The notes under the pieces were generated by a model. The model had not been told where the DNA came from. It worked only from the letters and a program-made list of their open reading frames with translations, and made no database searches. Of a DNA stretch of 64,000 nucleotides, positions 13,826-24,900 are shown piece after piece. Source of the stretch: Nymphaea colorata. Its lineage: Eukaryota; Streptophyta; Magnoliopsida; Nymphaeales; Nymphaeaceae. Numbering within the stretch: position 1 is the first letter of the stretch; the number at the start of each line of letters is the position of its first letter. The position numbers and the translations under genes are program-made. The stretch lies in contig NC_045138.2 of the NCBI RefSeq assembly GCF_008831285.2, positions 18,447,934 through 18,511,933 on the forward strand, written 5' to 3'.

Positions 13826-15010
13826 TGGTGCAAACATTCGCCATGAATTTGTTGTCATTCCCGAGCAGTAAGCACTGCAGAATCAGATGTGTCTTGCAGT
13901 GTACAGAGGTATAGTTGGTTCCCTAAATATTTGTGAAGGTTTGAAGTTTAGTTGTCATCTTTCTGGCTAATATTTTATGTTGCCATGGAGTGCAATTTGT
14001 AGCTCAATTGTCAAACGGGAAAATAGTTGCTAAAATCATGCATTCCAGTGCCCATTTTACTACGAAAGGGACAGGCAATCAGCATCTCTTAACTCTCTAT
14101 GTTAAAAGAATACTGTTCTGACAAACTTTAGCCTTGCACCAATAGAAAAGAAGGGCAGGAAGTTCAGGTTTCAAAGAATGCAATTACAGTGATAAGTGCC
14201 ATTCATGGAAACTGAATATATCTTAAAAATCTTAAATTAAGTTCTTCCTAATTGTGGTAAATGCCTGAGTTCCTTTGTTGCAGTTATCCCTTTTTGTTTC
14301 TCATAAATCTCACCAAAATCCTAGGAAGGCCTCTATCAAACACTGCATACCCAAATCTGTACTCTCAATCCAATAATGATCCAAGTAGACGAATTATGAT
14401 GCGTCTCTGTGAGTAAAATGTATTGCGCAATAAAGTGGACTAAAACGCAACAACTATGTTTCTTGAATCATGGTTGTCTCAGAAACAGAAAAGATCAATT
14501 AAAGAGCATCAATACGAGACATTCACACTGAAGTAATATGCAGAAACTTTCAAACATGTGAAATCTTTTAAAGACATCACAGGAAGGTAAAAAATTATCA
14601 GTTGCCGGAGTACTGAGATGTTTATTGAGGTGCCAGAGGAGAATTTCTTTTCCTCATTAAAAAGCAGAACCATGTTAAGCGCAATAGACAAAGAACAACA
14701 AAAAATATTTGACGGGGAGGAGGAAGAATAAAAAGGAATTCCATATTCAGGGAGTGTGCATTGCTATAGTAGATGTGCAGAAGGGCAGAACGGACTTCCA
14801 TGTTCAGGGCGTGTGCATTGCTATCGCAACCTCACAGACAGAAGAAAGACATCATCTATCCAGAAGATATTAACTGAAATTTTTGTTGACCTTTTTTTCT
14901 AATTTATGGTAATTTCTAACAAAACAATCAAGAAAAAGATGCCCAACATAATAATTTGAAAAAAAAAAAGAACTTGAACAACAGAGATCAGTAGCCCGAA
15001 CCGTACTAGC

Positions 15011-15235
15011 AATTTTGTTTCAACTGAAAAAGCAACAAAAATAATTAAAACAAAAAGAAATTGGGTGTTCGAATATTCAAGAATAAGAGCTCATAAAAAA
15101 CATTATAATGAAATAAACTTACAAGGAATTTTGTTTCAACTGAAAAACAACAAAAATAATTAAAAAACGAAGTTGGGTGTTCGAATATTCAAGAATAAAA
15201 GCTCATAAGAACATCATAATGAAAAGAAATGCCAA
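15011..15235 (+). repeat. Two-copy tandem repeat, ~116-base unit
   Basis: AATTTTGTTTCAACTG at 15011 and again at 15127 begin two nearly identical units, each followed by TTGGGTGTTCGAATATTCAA and an AGCTCATAA segment. A few small indels separate the copies, indicating a local duplication. Confidence 0.85.
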
Positions 15236-16375
15236 TTCCACGTCTCAAAGAGCTTTGGGCAAGTGATATTCGAAACCCAGCAACATGAGGAAACGCCAGA
15301 CAACAATGTGTGGGAGGGAGGGAGGAAATAATGGCCAATTAACATAACATCCAACACTCGTTTGTAATAAGTCGGATTTTACTAAATACTAAACGGTAGG
15401 CGCAGGTTTAAATTTTTTATTTAGTTATGAAACTGCATATTAAACCAAGATCCAATAAACAATTTAAATTTGATTCTTTTACTAAATTCGACTAATTAAT
15501 GGATTCAAATTAATGATCTAATGTATCCGATATTCCATTTGCATCATTACCACAAGTTGAATTCTTAACAGTCTGGGTCCGCAGAAATCAACCATAGTTT
15601 GAATTATATTTTTGCTGAAGACTATCAAAAAAGCTCTTCTGTTGCTTTTATGAAAATTACTTTTGCAATGTCTTCGGTTCAACGTTTAAATTTTTTAAAT
15701 AATCATATGAAACTTTGTCTGATTTAATTTTTGTTTAGATTACAACTCACGTTAGGGAGGATTTACATGTTCCATCCTTCGAGAATACGTTAGAATCTAA
15801 GCTCAAGATCATGGAAAGTATTTTGAAAAAGTAACGAACCTAACTCAAACTTGGCTCCTCCACATAAAGTTTTTAGACTCTAAGAATGCTAGGTCTTGGC
15901 AGACCCTACCTGAACTTGGATCCTTTATCCAGAGCTTTTTAATTTAGATGCGACTTGTCATTGAAGAAAAACTATGTTTCTTAAGAGTATACGCTAAATA
16001 GTCTTCTACTTAGGGGACAGGACGGACCATATGTGAACACAGCAAGGGACACCTTATAGCATTTACCAGCAAAAAATTCTTTCTTCTTTTTTAATTGATT
16101 ACCATTGTGCCCATCACTAGAGACCTTGGGTAGGCGAGGGAGAGAAAGAGAGAGATCAGATCCGAGATTGCCTACTGGGGAAGAACAGGAGCATCGAATG
16201 TGGACTATCTAGCAACCTATATTAGTTGGAAAGGAGATAAAATAAGATACCAAGAATGTAATTGGAATAATAGAAGATAGCCCACATCTCAAAAGGGTCG
16301 CAAGCCTGCCCATTTTATATCCTAGGAATTTTGAATGATGAGAATTTCCCACATTGAGCAACAAATAGTTTGTTA

Positions 16376-16377
<2 letters not shown>

Positions 16378-16456
<79 letters not shown>
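16378..16456 (+). repeat. (TA)n(GA)n compound microsatellite
   Basis: About 50 bases of alternating TA followed by about 27 bases of GA. A second GA run lies at 16620-16641, directly before the GGTAGAAACCAG repeat. Confidence 0.95.
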
Positions 16457-16459
<3 letters not shown>

Positions 16460-16639
16460 GACAATAATTGGTCCACTTAGCCTTCATAATGGCACCCTAA
16501 TCCCAAATTTAACATTCCTCAATACCATCAAGATAACACCCTCTAAGAATTGAACTAGAATGTAACTATAACACGCCACTCAACCCAACAAATTGTGATA
16601 CTCATCACTTGGTATGAGTGTGAGAGAGAGAGAGAGAGA

Positions 16640-16835
16640 GAAATGGGTAGAAACCAGACTATTAAGTCAGGGACAAAAACCAGACCTCTTAATTTTTTGC
16701 TACAAAGTATTTCAAATAAAATATAGACATCCTAACATATTTATAAAAACTATTTTGATATAAAACATGTTTTGATTCAAATTGTTTTTATGAAAAATAT
16801 AGCATTTTTTATTATCAAGAAGTTGATGCTATGGG
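16640..16835 (+). repeat. Repeat with GGGACAAAAACCAG motif, copy 1
   Basis: Starts with GGTAGAAACCAGAC, then GGGACAAAAACCAGACCTCT, then a block ending in an ATAAAAACTATTTTGATAT-type word. The same order is found at 46605-46750, and in inverted form at 48265-48625, so this is a dispersed mobile-type repeat. Confidence 0.65.
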
Positions 16836-17905
16836 AGCAGCCAAATGTACCACAGACCCAATCCATTGTACCTTTAATATTTTGTAGCAAATAAAACAAG
16901 CATCTTCAATTCAAGTTTTGAATAGCACATGTATTTTGTACATCAACACTTCAGTTACCTTGACCTTCTACTTGCCCTAAGATGGTCAATATGTTGCACT
17001 TGAGCGAGAGTCGATGCACCTCTGATAATTAATTCTCAGAAATAGTAAAAGTTAAGATTGATCAAGAAAACAATTGTCTGTAAGGTAAATATTTTGCATG
17101 AGATTCTTCAAGCTGGAAAAAGAAAAAAGAAAACATGAAGTCGCATAAAAATATCTAACAAGCTAGATTTTCTATCACAAAATGTCTGGGCAAGCAGACA
17201 TCTACGAGATATTGAATCTTTGACCATGCAATATAATTAAAGTTTTAACTCTTAAGTGAACAGAGCTCTTAAATGAAGGTATTATCTAAAGTACATATCA
17301 TAAAAAATGCATCACTTCTTGATTATTGAGGAAAAAATAAAATAAAACAAAGTTAGATTCAACAAGAGACGCCCTTCTAAAATAAGATAAAGTTAGATTA
17401 AAGAAGACATGCCCTTCCAAGGAAGGACCCCTGTAATAGTTGGTGGGGAACAATAGCAGTTCTAGAAGCGAAATCGCCAACTCTTTCGCCTGCCAACAAT
17501 CAACGAGTTTGGTTTCGCTTGCTACCCCTCGAATCTATTCAAGTGGAATCAAATTAGTTAGACCTTCTTGCATGTGTACACTTTATCCTAAGCATAGCTG
17601 CACCAAACACCGGCCTTTTTTGAAGCTTCTTAGCAAAGTCATGTACCAACAACTCAAATAAAATCATCTCAATTATTTGAGAAGTTCTCTGTTTGATCTC
17701 TGCTATATAAAATTCATGTTACCAAAAAAGAAATTTTCAAGCATATCCAACTTGGAAATACCTTTTACCAACAATTTCCATTAAACAAAACATCCATTAC
17801 TAACTTAGACACTTATCTCTATGGTGACTGGATGGTATTAAAATTTTAATCACCTGCCAAACGATAAAAGACAAGAACGTAGTTAGGCTATGGCTTTCCA
17901 AAGAT

Positions 17906-17912
17906 TATAAAT
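17906..17912 (+). promoter_or_regulatory. Candidate TATA box of LRX copy 1
   Basis: TATAAAT 137 bases before the ATG at 18049, followed by a CT-rich leader (CCTCCCTCCCTATC), a common plant arrangement. Inferred from motif and spacing only. Confidence 0.45.
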
Positions 17913-18048
17913 CCGAATCCTCCCTCCCTATCACTTCCAATTTGATCGGTTCTCTCTTCTTCATCCTCATACTGTTCTATCTTTGTTTCTCGCATGGAAT
18001 CACCAGTAATGTACACCACCAAATAGGCTGCAACCCTGCACCGAATCG

Positions 18049-19239
18049 ATGGCATTCCACCATCTTCTACCTTTCTTCCTTGTCCTCTTGGCCCTCCCAC
18101 TAGCTTCCAGGGCCACCTTCCCCAACTCTCGTCTGCACAATGCCTACATTGCGCTGCATTCATGGAAGAAAGTCATCTTCTCCGACCCGAACAACGTCAC
18201 CGGAAACTGGGTCGGCCACGACGTTTGCAAATACACCGGCGTCTTCTGCGCCCCGGCCATCGATGACAACTGCACCACGGTGGTGGCCGGCATTGACCTC
18301 AACCACAAGGACATCGCCGGCGAGTTGCCGGAGTCACTAGGCCGACTTACCGATCTGGCTCTCTTCCACATCAACTCCAATCGGTTCTGCGGCAGGATCC
18401 CCAAGTGCTTCAAGCACCTACACCTCCTATTCGAGCTCGACCTGAGCAACAACCGGTTCGTCGGAAAGTTCCCAAACGCACTCCTGTCTCTCCACAACCT
18501 CAGGTACCTCGACATCCGGTTCAACGAGTTCGAGGGGCGACTCCCCTCGAAGCTCTTTAACATGAACTTGGACGCGTTGTTCTTGAACAATAACAGGTTC
18601 TTGACGACGCTGCCGGAAAATATAGGGAACCTGTCGGTCTCCGTGGTGGTGCTCGCTAACAATAACATAAAGGGTTGCCTGCCAAACTTCTTAGGGAGGC
18701 TGAGCTCCACCGTGCAGGAGCTCCTGCTGCTTAATAACAACCTGAGTTCTTGCATCCCGGAGGAGATAGGTCGCCTGAAGAACCTAAGGGTTTTGGATTT
18801 AGGGTCCAATAAGCTCGTGGGACCTTTACCGGAGAGCATAGGGTATTTAACGAACCTGGAGCAGCTGAACGTGGCTCACAACAGGCTCACCGGGGAGATT
18901 CCGGCGAGCATCTGTGAGCTGCCGAAGCTCAAGAATTTCACCTACTCTTACAATTACTTCTGCGATGAACCCGCCTGCTGCTTGAAACTACCCTGGAGGA
19001 ACGTCAGATCCGACGACCGACAGAACTGCATCCCCTATCAGTCGGAACAGAGGGCAGTGGCGGAGTGCGAGGCGTTCCTCAGTCACCCAGTTGACTGCCA
19101 GTCTGTAAGCTGCCGCCGGAAACCGCCACCTCCACCATCTTCTCCTCCTCCACCTCCTCCTCCGCCACCACCACCGCCGCCGCTGATATGGCCATCTCCT
19201 CCTCCACCATCCCCACACTATGAATTACCATACCCCTGA
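18049..19239 (+). CDS. LRR-extensin-like cell-wall protein, LRX copy 1
   Basis: Intronless, 396 aa. The N-terminus is a secretion signal (MAFHHLLPFFLVLLALPLAS). Then comes the LRX N-terminal block (NAYIALHSWKKVIFSDPNN, VCKYTGVFC) and about ten plant-type LRRs (residues ~80-310; for example LTDLALFHINSNRF, NLEQLNVAHNRLTGEIP). A Cys-rich hinge ends VDCQSVSC. The tail of 41 residues from ~356 is Pro-rich (SSPPPP, PSPPPPSP), far shorter than in classical LRX proteins. Family members are wall-bound, bind RALF peptides and help control wall integrity; the extensin part anchors the protein. The hinge has extra cysteines (YNYFCDEPACC) where copies 2 and 3 have YNYFDGEPP or YNYFDDDPP. Two further LRX genes lie in the window, on the other strand. 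The wall-anchoring capacity of so short a tail is uncertain. Confidence 0.93.
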   Translation: MAFHHLLPFFLVLLALPLASRATFPNSRLHNAYIALHSWKKVIFSDPNNVTGNWVGHDVCKYTGVFCAPAIDDNCTTVVAGIDLNHKDIAGELPESLGRLTDLALFHINSNRFCGRIPKCFKHLHLLFELDLSNNRFVGKFPNALLSLHNLRYLDIRFNEFEGRLPSKLFNMNLDALFLNNNRFLTTLPENIGNLSVSVVVLANNNIKGCLPNFLGRLSSTVQELLLLNNNLSSCIPEEIGRLKNLRVLDLGSNKLVGPLPESIGYLTNLEQLNVAHNRLTGEIPASICELPKLKNFTYSYNYFCDEPACCLKLPWRNVRSDDRQNCIPYQSEQRAVAECEAFLSHPVDCQSVSCRRKPPPPPSSPPPPPPPPPPPPPLIWPSPPPPSPHYELPYP

Positions 19240-19379
19240 TTGCGTGCGAAGCTAGTGCAATCTACAGCGTCTGTGTTCTTCTTCCGTTGGATTAACGTTG
19301 CCTTTTTCCTTTATAATGAGATGAAGTGAAGGAAAAGAATGATGTATGAGCAAAAATGGGAGCGCGATTTAATCGAAGC

Positions 19380-19385
19380 AATAAA
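19380..19385 (+). terminator. Candidate polyadenylation signal of LRX copy 1
   Basis: AATAAA 141 bases after the stop codon, with a second AATAAA-type word near 19411 and T-rich sequence between. Assigned by motif and position. Confidence 0.4.
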
Positions 19386-19419
19386 ACAGCAATGTTTTTT
19401 CTGTTGAGAGAGTAATAAA

Positions 19420-22400
19420 AGTAGCATTTCCGTATTTGATTTGCAGTCTTTCATTGTTTACTATCAGGTAACGAGAACTCACTGCCGCTAACGATGCCAG
19501 CCGGTTACTAATATGGAGAACCACATCCAAATTTGGGTTCGGAATACTAACATCTAAACTAATATAAATTTGTTTCCAAACAAGGTTGGATTAAGTAAAG
19601 TTGAATCCAAATAAGAATACATTTTCTTGTGCCGGATACCTACAAAAGATGTCAAGCATTAATGCTACTTAATTGTCATGGTATTTTTTATTTTCTCATG
19701 TCATACATCTAATGAGCGAGAAAGTGGTATAGAGCGGCGAATGAGAGAAATCTGGGTTATTCAATTTTAATCTTGAAAAATTTATAGTAAAAAAGCTTCC
19801 TAACTCATAGTTGGATAATAGAGGACCACCGGACTTGTGGACTTCAACAATGAGGCGCATATCAGTCCGCAACACGAAGAGCCGCTTCAACAATAAACAT
19901 TAAAATATTAATCAAAGTACAATGCTACCCCTCTTCAAAAAATTTATTTATTTAAAAACGTCAATAATTTTTATTTGTTTTTTAAAGAAAACCTCGTTGA
20001 CGAACTATTTGAGATCAGGGTCAACTATAATGGAGCTCAACTCAGTCTACTTGAAGCCCGAGATTTTTCAGGCGTTTCTTGACTTTCTTCCGGGCAGGGA
20101 CTCGCTGCCCTTGATTAGGAGCTCCTACGGTAAGATCTCGTCGTCCGGGCAAGGCCCTCCGACGGTGTAGTCTATGTAGCGGCGATGTTGGGCTTGTGGG
20201 CGGTAACGAACTCAAGGTATTCCTTTGGATGGGATGGAGCCCTCTTCGTGGAGGTCATAAGCAAAGACACCAGCTTCTGGGGATGCTTCACCGAGGCGGA
20301 GAGACGGTGGAGCAGAGCTCTCAACGAAGACGGAAGAGACCGTTTTTGTGCATTAGGTTTCTCTTTCCTTTTTTTTCTCCTTTTCATTTAATAATTAATT
20401 AGAACGTGCCTGGAGAACTTGGGGACGAGGAGCAACTCTGGTTGCAGGCCTCTGCATAATGCATCCAAGAATGGGCACCCCGGTGATCAATTTTTGCTTT
20501 AATCAGGGACTGGTTTTTTTTTTTCATATTAAAAAATGGTGTCTTCGTTTGTGTGTTTTTCTATGGTTGATCATGTTGAAGCAAATATTTTGTTTTTCTA
20601 TTTTTTTCGAATCGTCTATTTGTCTTCTAGAATGGTATTCCCGTTTGTTGATTGTTCTTGGGGTGTTGCAGGGAGACCATTGGAACTAAAGACCGTCAAA
20701 TTCCAAAGTGACGTGTTCCAATGCCCGGGTGTGGTGTTGATCTTCTTAGGTCAAAACTAATTTGCCAGTGCATTATATGTGTCCAGTCCTTTTCTTTGTG
20801 GCATCCAAGAGTTGCACTGTTGCAGATAAAACCCTTTCTTTTACCCAAGATTATACGTTAAATGCATTTTTTTTGTTATTAGAGAGAAAGTGTGCAACTT
20901 TACCTCTGCTGCATTGCAAAATCGTAAAAGAAAATGCAAGAAACGGAATTAGTAGCAATCCAGGGTTTATCTTCAATTTTCTTTCAGTATCCTTAGAATG
21001 GACTGTGGTAACTTTACTTCTGTAGCTTTTAGTGAATTTCTTTCTTTATTCTTTTTTTTTTCCTTCTATGTCTTTGTGAAAAGCTTAAGTTAAGCTTATT
21101 ACACCACGCGTCTGGAGTTTGCTTTTGAATTATCTCATCATGGAGAAGAAACTTCTGCTTCACGTATTACAAGGTTTCCTTCTGACAGTGGAAGTAGCAC
21201 TAACTAATGACATGCTGTCTATGTATGTCCTTGTACGCACATGGTTTTCCATCTAAAGCCTTCACTATAAAGGTGCAATCCAGGTTGTTACCCAATTTCA
21301 CTGTGCTGGAGCTGGATAGACTGAGGATGTCTCGACCTTGTATATCTTCGGAAGAACTGGGTGCTAAGGCTACTCAGTCTTTTATTTGGCCTCCAAGTAC
21401 CATACAATGTGAGATGCCTTTCTTTCTTCTTAAAACTGTTAGGAATTATACTCTGTAAGCTTACTTTGATTGATAGAGTAATATCACAATATATAAAGTT
21501 TTTCTCAGTTTGTCTTAATTCTTAAGTATTTCTGTCTTATCTCTATGTAGATCGACTCCTGCTGATCTTTTGTGCCTTGTCATTTTACTTAGTTGGTGAA
21601 CTTAGTACGGTAGTACCTAAAAAGTCTTGCTATTCCATTGGTGAACTTATTAGCTCCAATCACCAGTTTCACAGCAAAGTGCATGTGTTCATCTAAATTT
21701 TGAGAAGAGTTTCTGCTACTAATATGGTTATAGCAGAAAGATCATAAAAATTTAAAGGTATTCGATATTGAGATTCAAATATATTTGCAATATATGAAGG
21801 CAACAGAGGCATTCCCCTGCAGACATTTTTTGAAGGTAACAGAGTGCAAAGGTAACACACATTTCAATACTTTTGGGTAATCTTGAAAAGGTTTGTTCTT
21901 GGACTATGTAAAGTGCAAATTATTCTCTGCTATCAAATGGGGACGATGAGTAGCTCCCCAACCATCACAAAGCATTTCTGCTCATAATGCCTCAATTTCT
22001 GTTGCCGAATTTTTAAATCTTGGAATATGTGGAAGAGCAAATTTTTTGTTCATTCTAGCTTCTTACTTGTTGATTTTCTTGTTCGGTGAACTGGCACAAG
22101 CCGTTTATTAGCAGAATACTTGTCCTAAGGTGATATTTCTTTGTTTTTGCATCACACCTTAATGCTGGGATTACCACAACGTAGAATTTCTACAGGATTG
22201 ACTTTTTCCTTGAGCATATTTATTGTAATACTGAATTTTTTTTTACTAGTGTAATAGTTGGAGGAAAAGAACGTGTTGAATATGCCTTATCTTCTTCAGA
22301 ATCTAAATAGTATTTCATCGAGGTTAAAAGGTATCAAGTCATAGCACGATGTTGACTTCTTGAATCACACCTCAAGACATCATTTTCTTTATTGTAAACT

Positions 22401-23100
22401 TAATTTTCATCATTTTTCTAACCCTAAAATGTTCCTGGATGGATACCATTTTTAAATGCATATTTATCCATCATAATTGAAACCATGTCTTGCATAAGCA
22501 TCGCAGGAACTAGTCTCACTATCTGATAGCTCGTCTCTAAATGACACAAAAAATTTGCACTACAGGCACGTAGCCTTGCAAATATCTGCTTGATTTGAAA
22601 GCTAATGGTATGCCTCCAATTGTATGTTAGATGATGCTTTTTATCATCATGTTCATTGAGGTTGAAATGAATCTTTGTTGTATAGAGCAGTGTAAATAGG
22701 ATAAGGTTAATGTTCTTGTGTTTTGCATGTCTGCAAGTCTTTTACAAGTGGCATTTGAGAGTATGGATTAAGGAATATTCAGCAGACTTGGTCATGTGGC
22801 ATTTTTATATTTAACCTCGCAACAGGTCTCCGACTCTCCTGCTATTGTGATTGCACATCATAATCTATAAGGTTTTTCACACCTACATTTGACAATCTTG
22901 AATTGTTGAAGGATGGTCTTCCTGGAGCCTTTTGTAAACCACAGGAGTGCTAGCAGTGCATGAAGTCATCCGTATTTTAACTAGAAAACCTATGGAGGCG
23001 AAGTTTGGTCTTCTATATTTTGTTCCTACTTCCTAGCTGGCAGGTTAGATTATCTACTTCGCTACTTCTCAGTGTTTCAACATTTAGCCCTATTCTACTT
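19420..23100. other. Region without a supported gene, with a GC-richer block
   Basis: The stretch from about 20020 to 20360 has higher GC and codon-like texture, with short open frames on both strands (for example KPEIFQAFLDFLPG on +, LVSLLMTSTKRAPSHPKEY on -). No family is recognised and stops interrupt every frame. The rest (20400-23100) is AT-rich. It could be introns and decayed exons of the gene whose CXC motif lies at 23142, but no connecting exon is identifiable by eye. Confidence 0.4.
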
Positions 23101-23141
23101 TGTTTTCGGAGGATGCCTTATGTAGGAAGAAGAAAACATTC

Positions 23142-23219
23142 AGTTTCAGCTCGGCATAAGACAGGGTGCAACTGCAAGAAGTCAAAATGCCTTAAGAAAT
23201 ATTGTGAATGCTTCCCTGC
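23142..23219 (+). pseudogene. Orphan CXC (CRC) motif of a TSO1/tesmin-like protein
   Basis: The frame reads [23 protein letters not shown], running to a possible donor GTATGT at 23220. This matches the second cysteine-rich CXC repeat of plant TSO1/CPP-type DNA-binding proteins, whose usual form has RHKRGCNCKKS and CLKKYCECY. The first CXC repeat, the linker between repeats and the rest of the second repeat are not found within several kb. The copia remnant begins about 260 bases downstream. Most likely it is a single surviving or captured exon of a broken gene. An intact gene with very long introns and exons I could not recognise is possible. Confidence 0.6.
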
Positions 23220-23529
23220 GTATGTGGAAACTGTTTTTATCTATATATATTGAATGAAGGAGTTCTCCACATACTGCTTCCATGTGCTAAATTTACATCT
23301 TGTTAATCTACCTGCTCAGAGACTGATGTCGACAAAACTTCCTCACCTTTTATTGCTTGACATATATAGCAGGCTGGATATGGGCAGATTAATTGCAATC
23401 GTATCATTGCCAATGAGAAATAACATTTGCCATCAACAAAACAGTGCTTGCACAATCATGCCGTTGCCCCTAGGTAAACATGCCATTGGCTCCAAGTCAG
23501 GTAGAACTCTTACGGGAGCATAAAGATTC

Positions 23530-24900
23530 TATAGGCATGCAACTTACGGCTCAGGGATATACGCGACCGGAGGGACTTGATTACTATGACAGTTTTGCTT
23601 CTGTCGCTAAGTTGGTGATGATGCAACAATTGCTTGATGCATATGCCAACAATGCATTCTTACATGGTAGTTTGGTAAACGAAATATACTTGAAATTGCC
23701 TCCTTGTCGTGCTTTGCAAGGATACACTCGTGCATGTGGACTCAAGTTGAAATCCTCATGCGGCTTAAAACACATTAAGTTGGTGGTTTGCCAATTTTTC
23801 TATTACTCTCGCATATGTTGGTGTTGCTCAATCTCAAGCAAGTTATTATTCTCCTATCTGCAAACAAGAAGAGTGAAAAGAAATGTTCGTTCTTGCATAT
23901 GTGGATATTGTTGAAATCATATAAGATGATAACCTTGACGTCATCAAGAATAAGGAATTTCTTATTAAAAAATTCCACATCAAAGATGTAGGACAGTTGA
24001 AATACTTTCCTGGTACAAAGTTGCTCAATCACAAGAACGGTTGGTATTTCTTGATCGACGGAAATATTATACTTGGACTTACTAAACAAGACAGGCGTTC
24101 TAGACTCCAAACTGAGCATTATTCCTACAAAACAACAAAATAAGTTTGACAATCATGCACAATTGATCAAGAATGGAAGTAATTACAGACGACTTGTTGG
24201 TCAGCTTATGTACTTGACAATTATAAGCTCCCATATCTTTCACCTGTCCACATCCATAAACAATGTATGCATGTACCCATGGAGCAATTTTGCGATGCAG
24301 GCATCAAGTTATCAACATATTTAAAAAGGGTCTCAAGGGCAGGGCATCAAGCGTGTTGAAGGCATAAAACGAGTTGAATTTAGGTTGTCATGAAGCTCTG
24401 ACTAGTTAAGATGGCCTATTTGCAGGCATCAAATTATCAAGATATTTAAAAGGAACTCAAGGGCAAGGCCTCATGTTCTAGGCATAAAACAAGTTGAATT
24501 TTTAGGTTGACAGGTCCTGACTAGGCAAGCTGTTCTATTTCGAGGAAACCAATACTTGGGTATTGCATTTTCTTAAGAGAAAAACTTATCTCATAGAGAG
24601 CAACGAAACAAGCAGTAGTATCAGGATCGCAGCAAGAAAAAGTATTATGGTTGCCTTATCTTTTGAAAGCCCTTCGTTGTGAGCAAAAGTCACCACTCAC
24701 TCTATATTGTGACAACAAGCAGCAATATGCATAGTTGTGAACCCAATTTTTGTTAAGCACACCGACCATATCAAATTAGATTATCTTGGACAGTAAAATA
24801 AATTCAAGCTGAAATAACATGCACCAAGTATGTATTGAGCAAGGAGGAAACTGCAAATATTTTCACAAGTACCCTGAGGTAGGATCAGTTCAAATATATG
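23530..24900 (+). mobile_element. Decayed Ty1/copia retrotransposon remnant (RT and RNase H)
   Basis: Frames broken by shifts and stops still show copia reverse transcriptase blocks: GYTRPEGLDYYDSFASVAKL, then NNAFLHGSLVNEIYLKLPP, then RRLVGQLMYLTI. Behind them are RNase H-like pieces (YCDNKQQYA and VKHTDHIKLDY near 24700-24785). The order and the + orientation fit the 3' half of a copia pol gene. No LTR, integrase or gag was recognised near it. A stretch of about 120 bases is duplicated inside (24299-24540). It is clearly non-functional. Confidence 0.85.
24299..24540 (+). repeat. Tandem duplication inside the copia remnant
   Basis: GCATCAAGTTATCAACATAT at 24301 recurs as GCATCAAATTATCAAGATAT at 24426, each followed by TTTAAAA..CTCAAGGGCA and later AGGCATAAAAC.AGTTGAATT. 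The unit is about 125 bases with moderate divergence. Confidence 0.8.

Larger units (their letters stand above)
13826..17905. other. Intergenic region after sulfate transporter gene 2
   Basis: To about 14970 the sequence matches the 3' flank of transporter gene 1. Then come a 116-base direct repeat (15011-15235), AT-rich sequence without a recognised gene, a long (TA)n(GA)n tract and a repeat containing GACAAAAACCAG (16640-16835). No coding region is supported; open frames at 17298-17661 have no recognisable domain. Confidence 0.6.

Noticed and set aside
18144-18839. 231-codon open frame antisense to LRX copy 1
   Set aside because: A shadow of the GC-biased LRR coding frame on the other strand; the same happens opposite LRX copy 3 (57769-58479).
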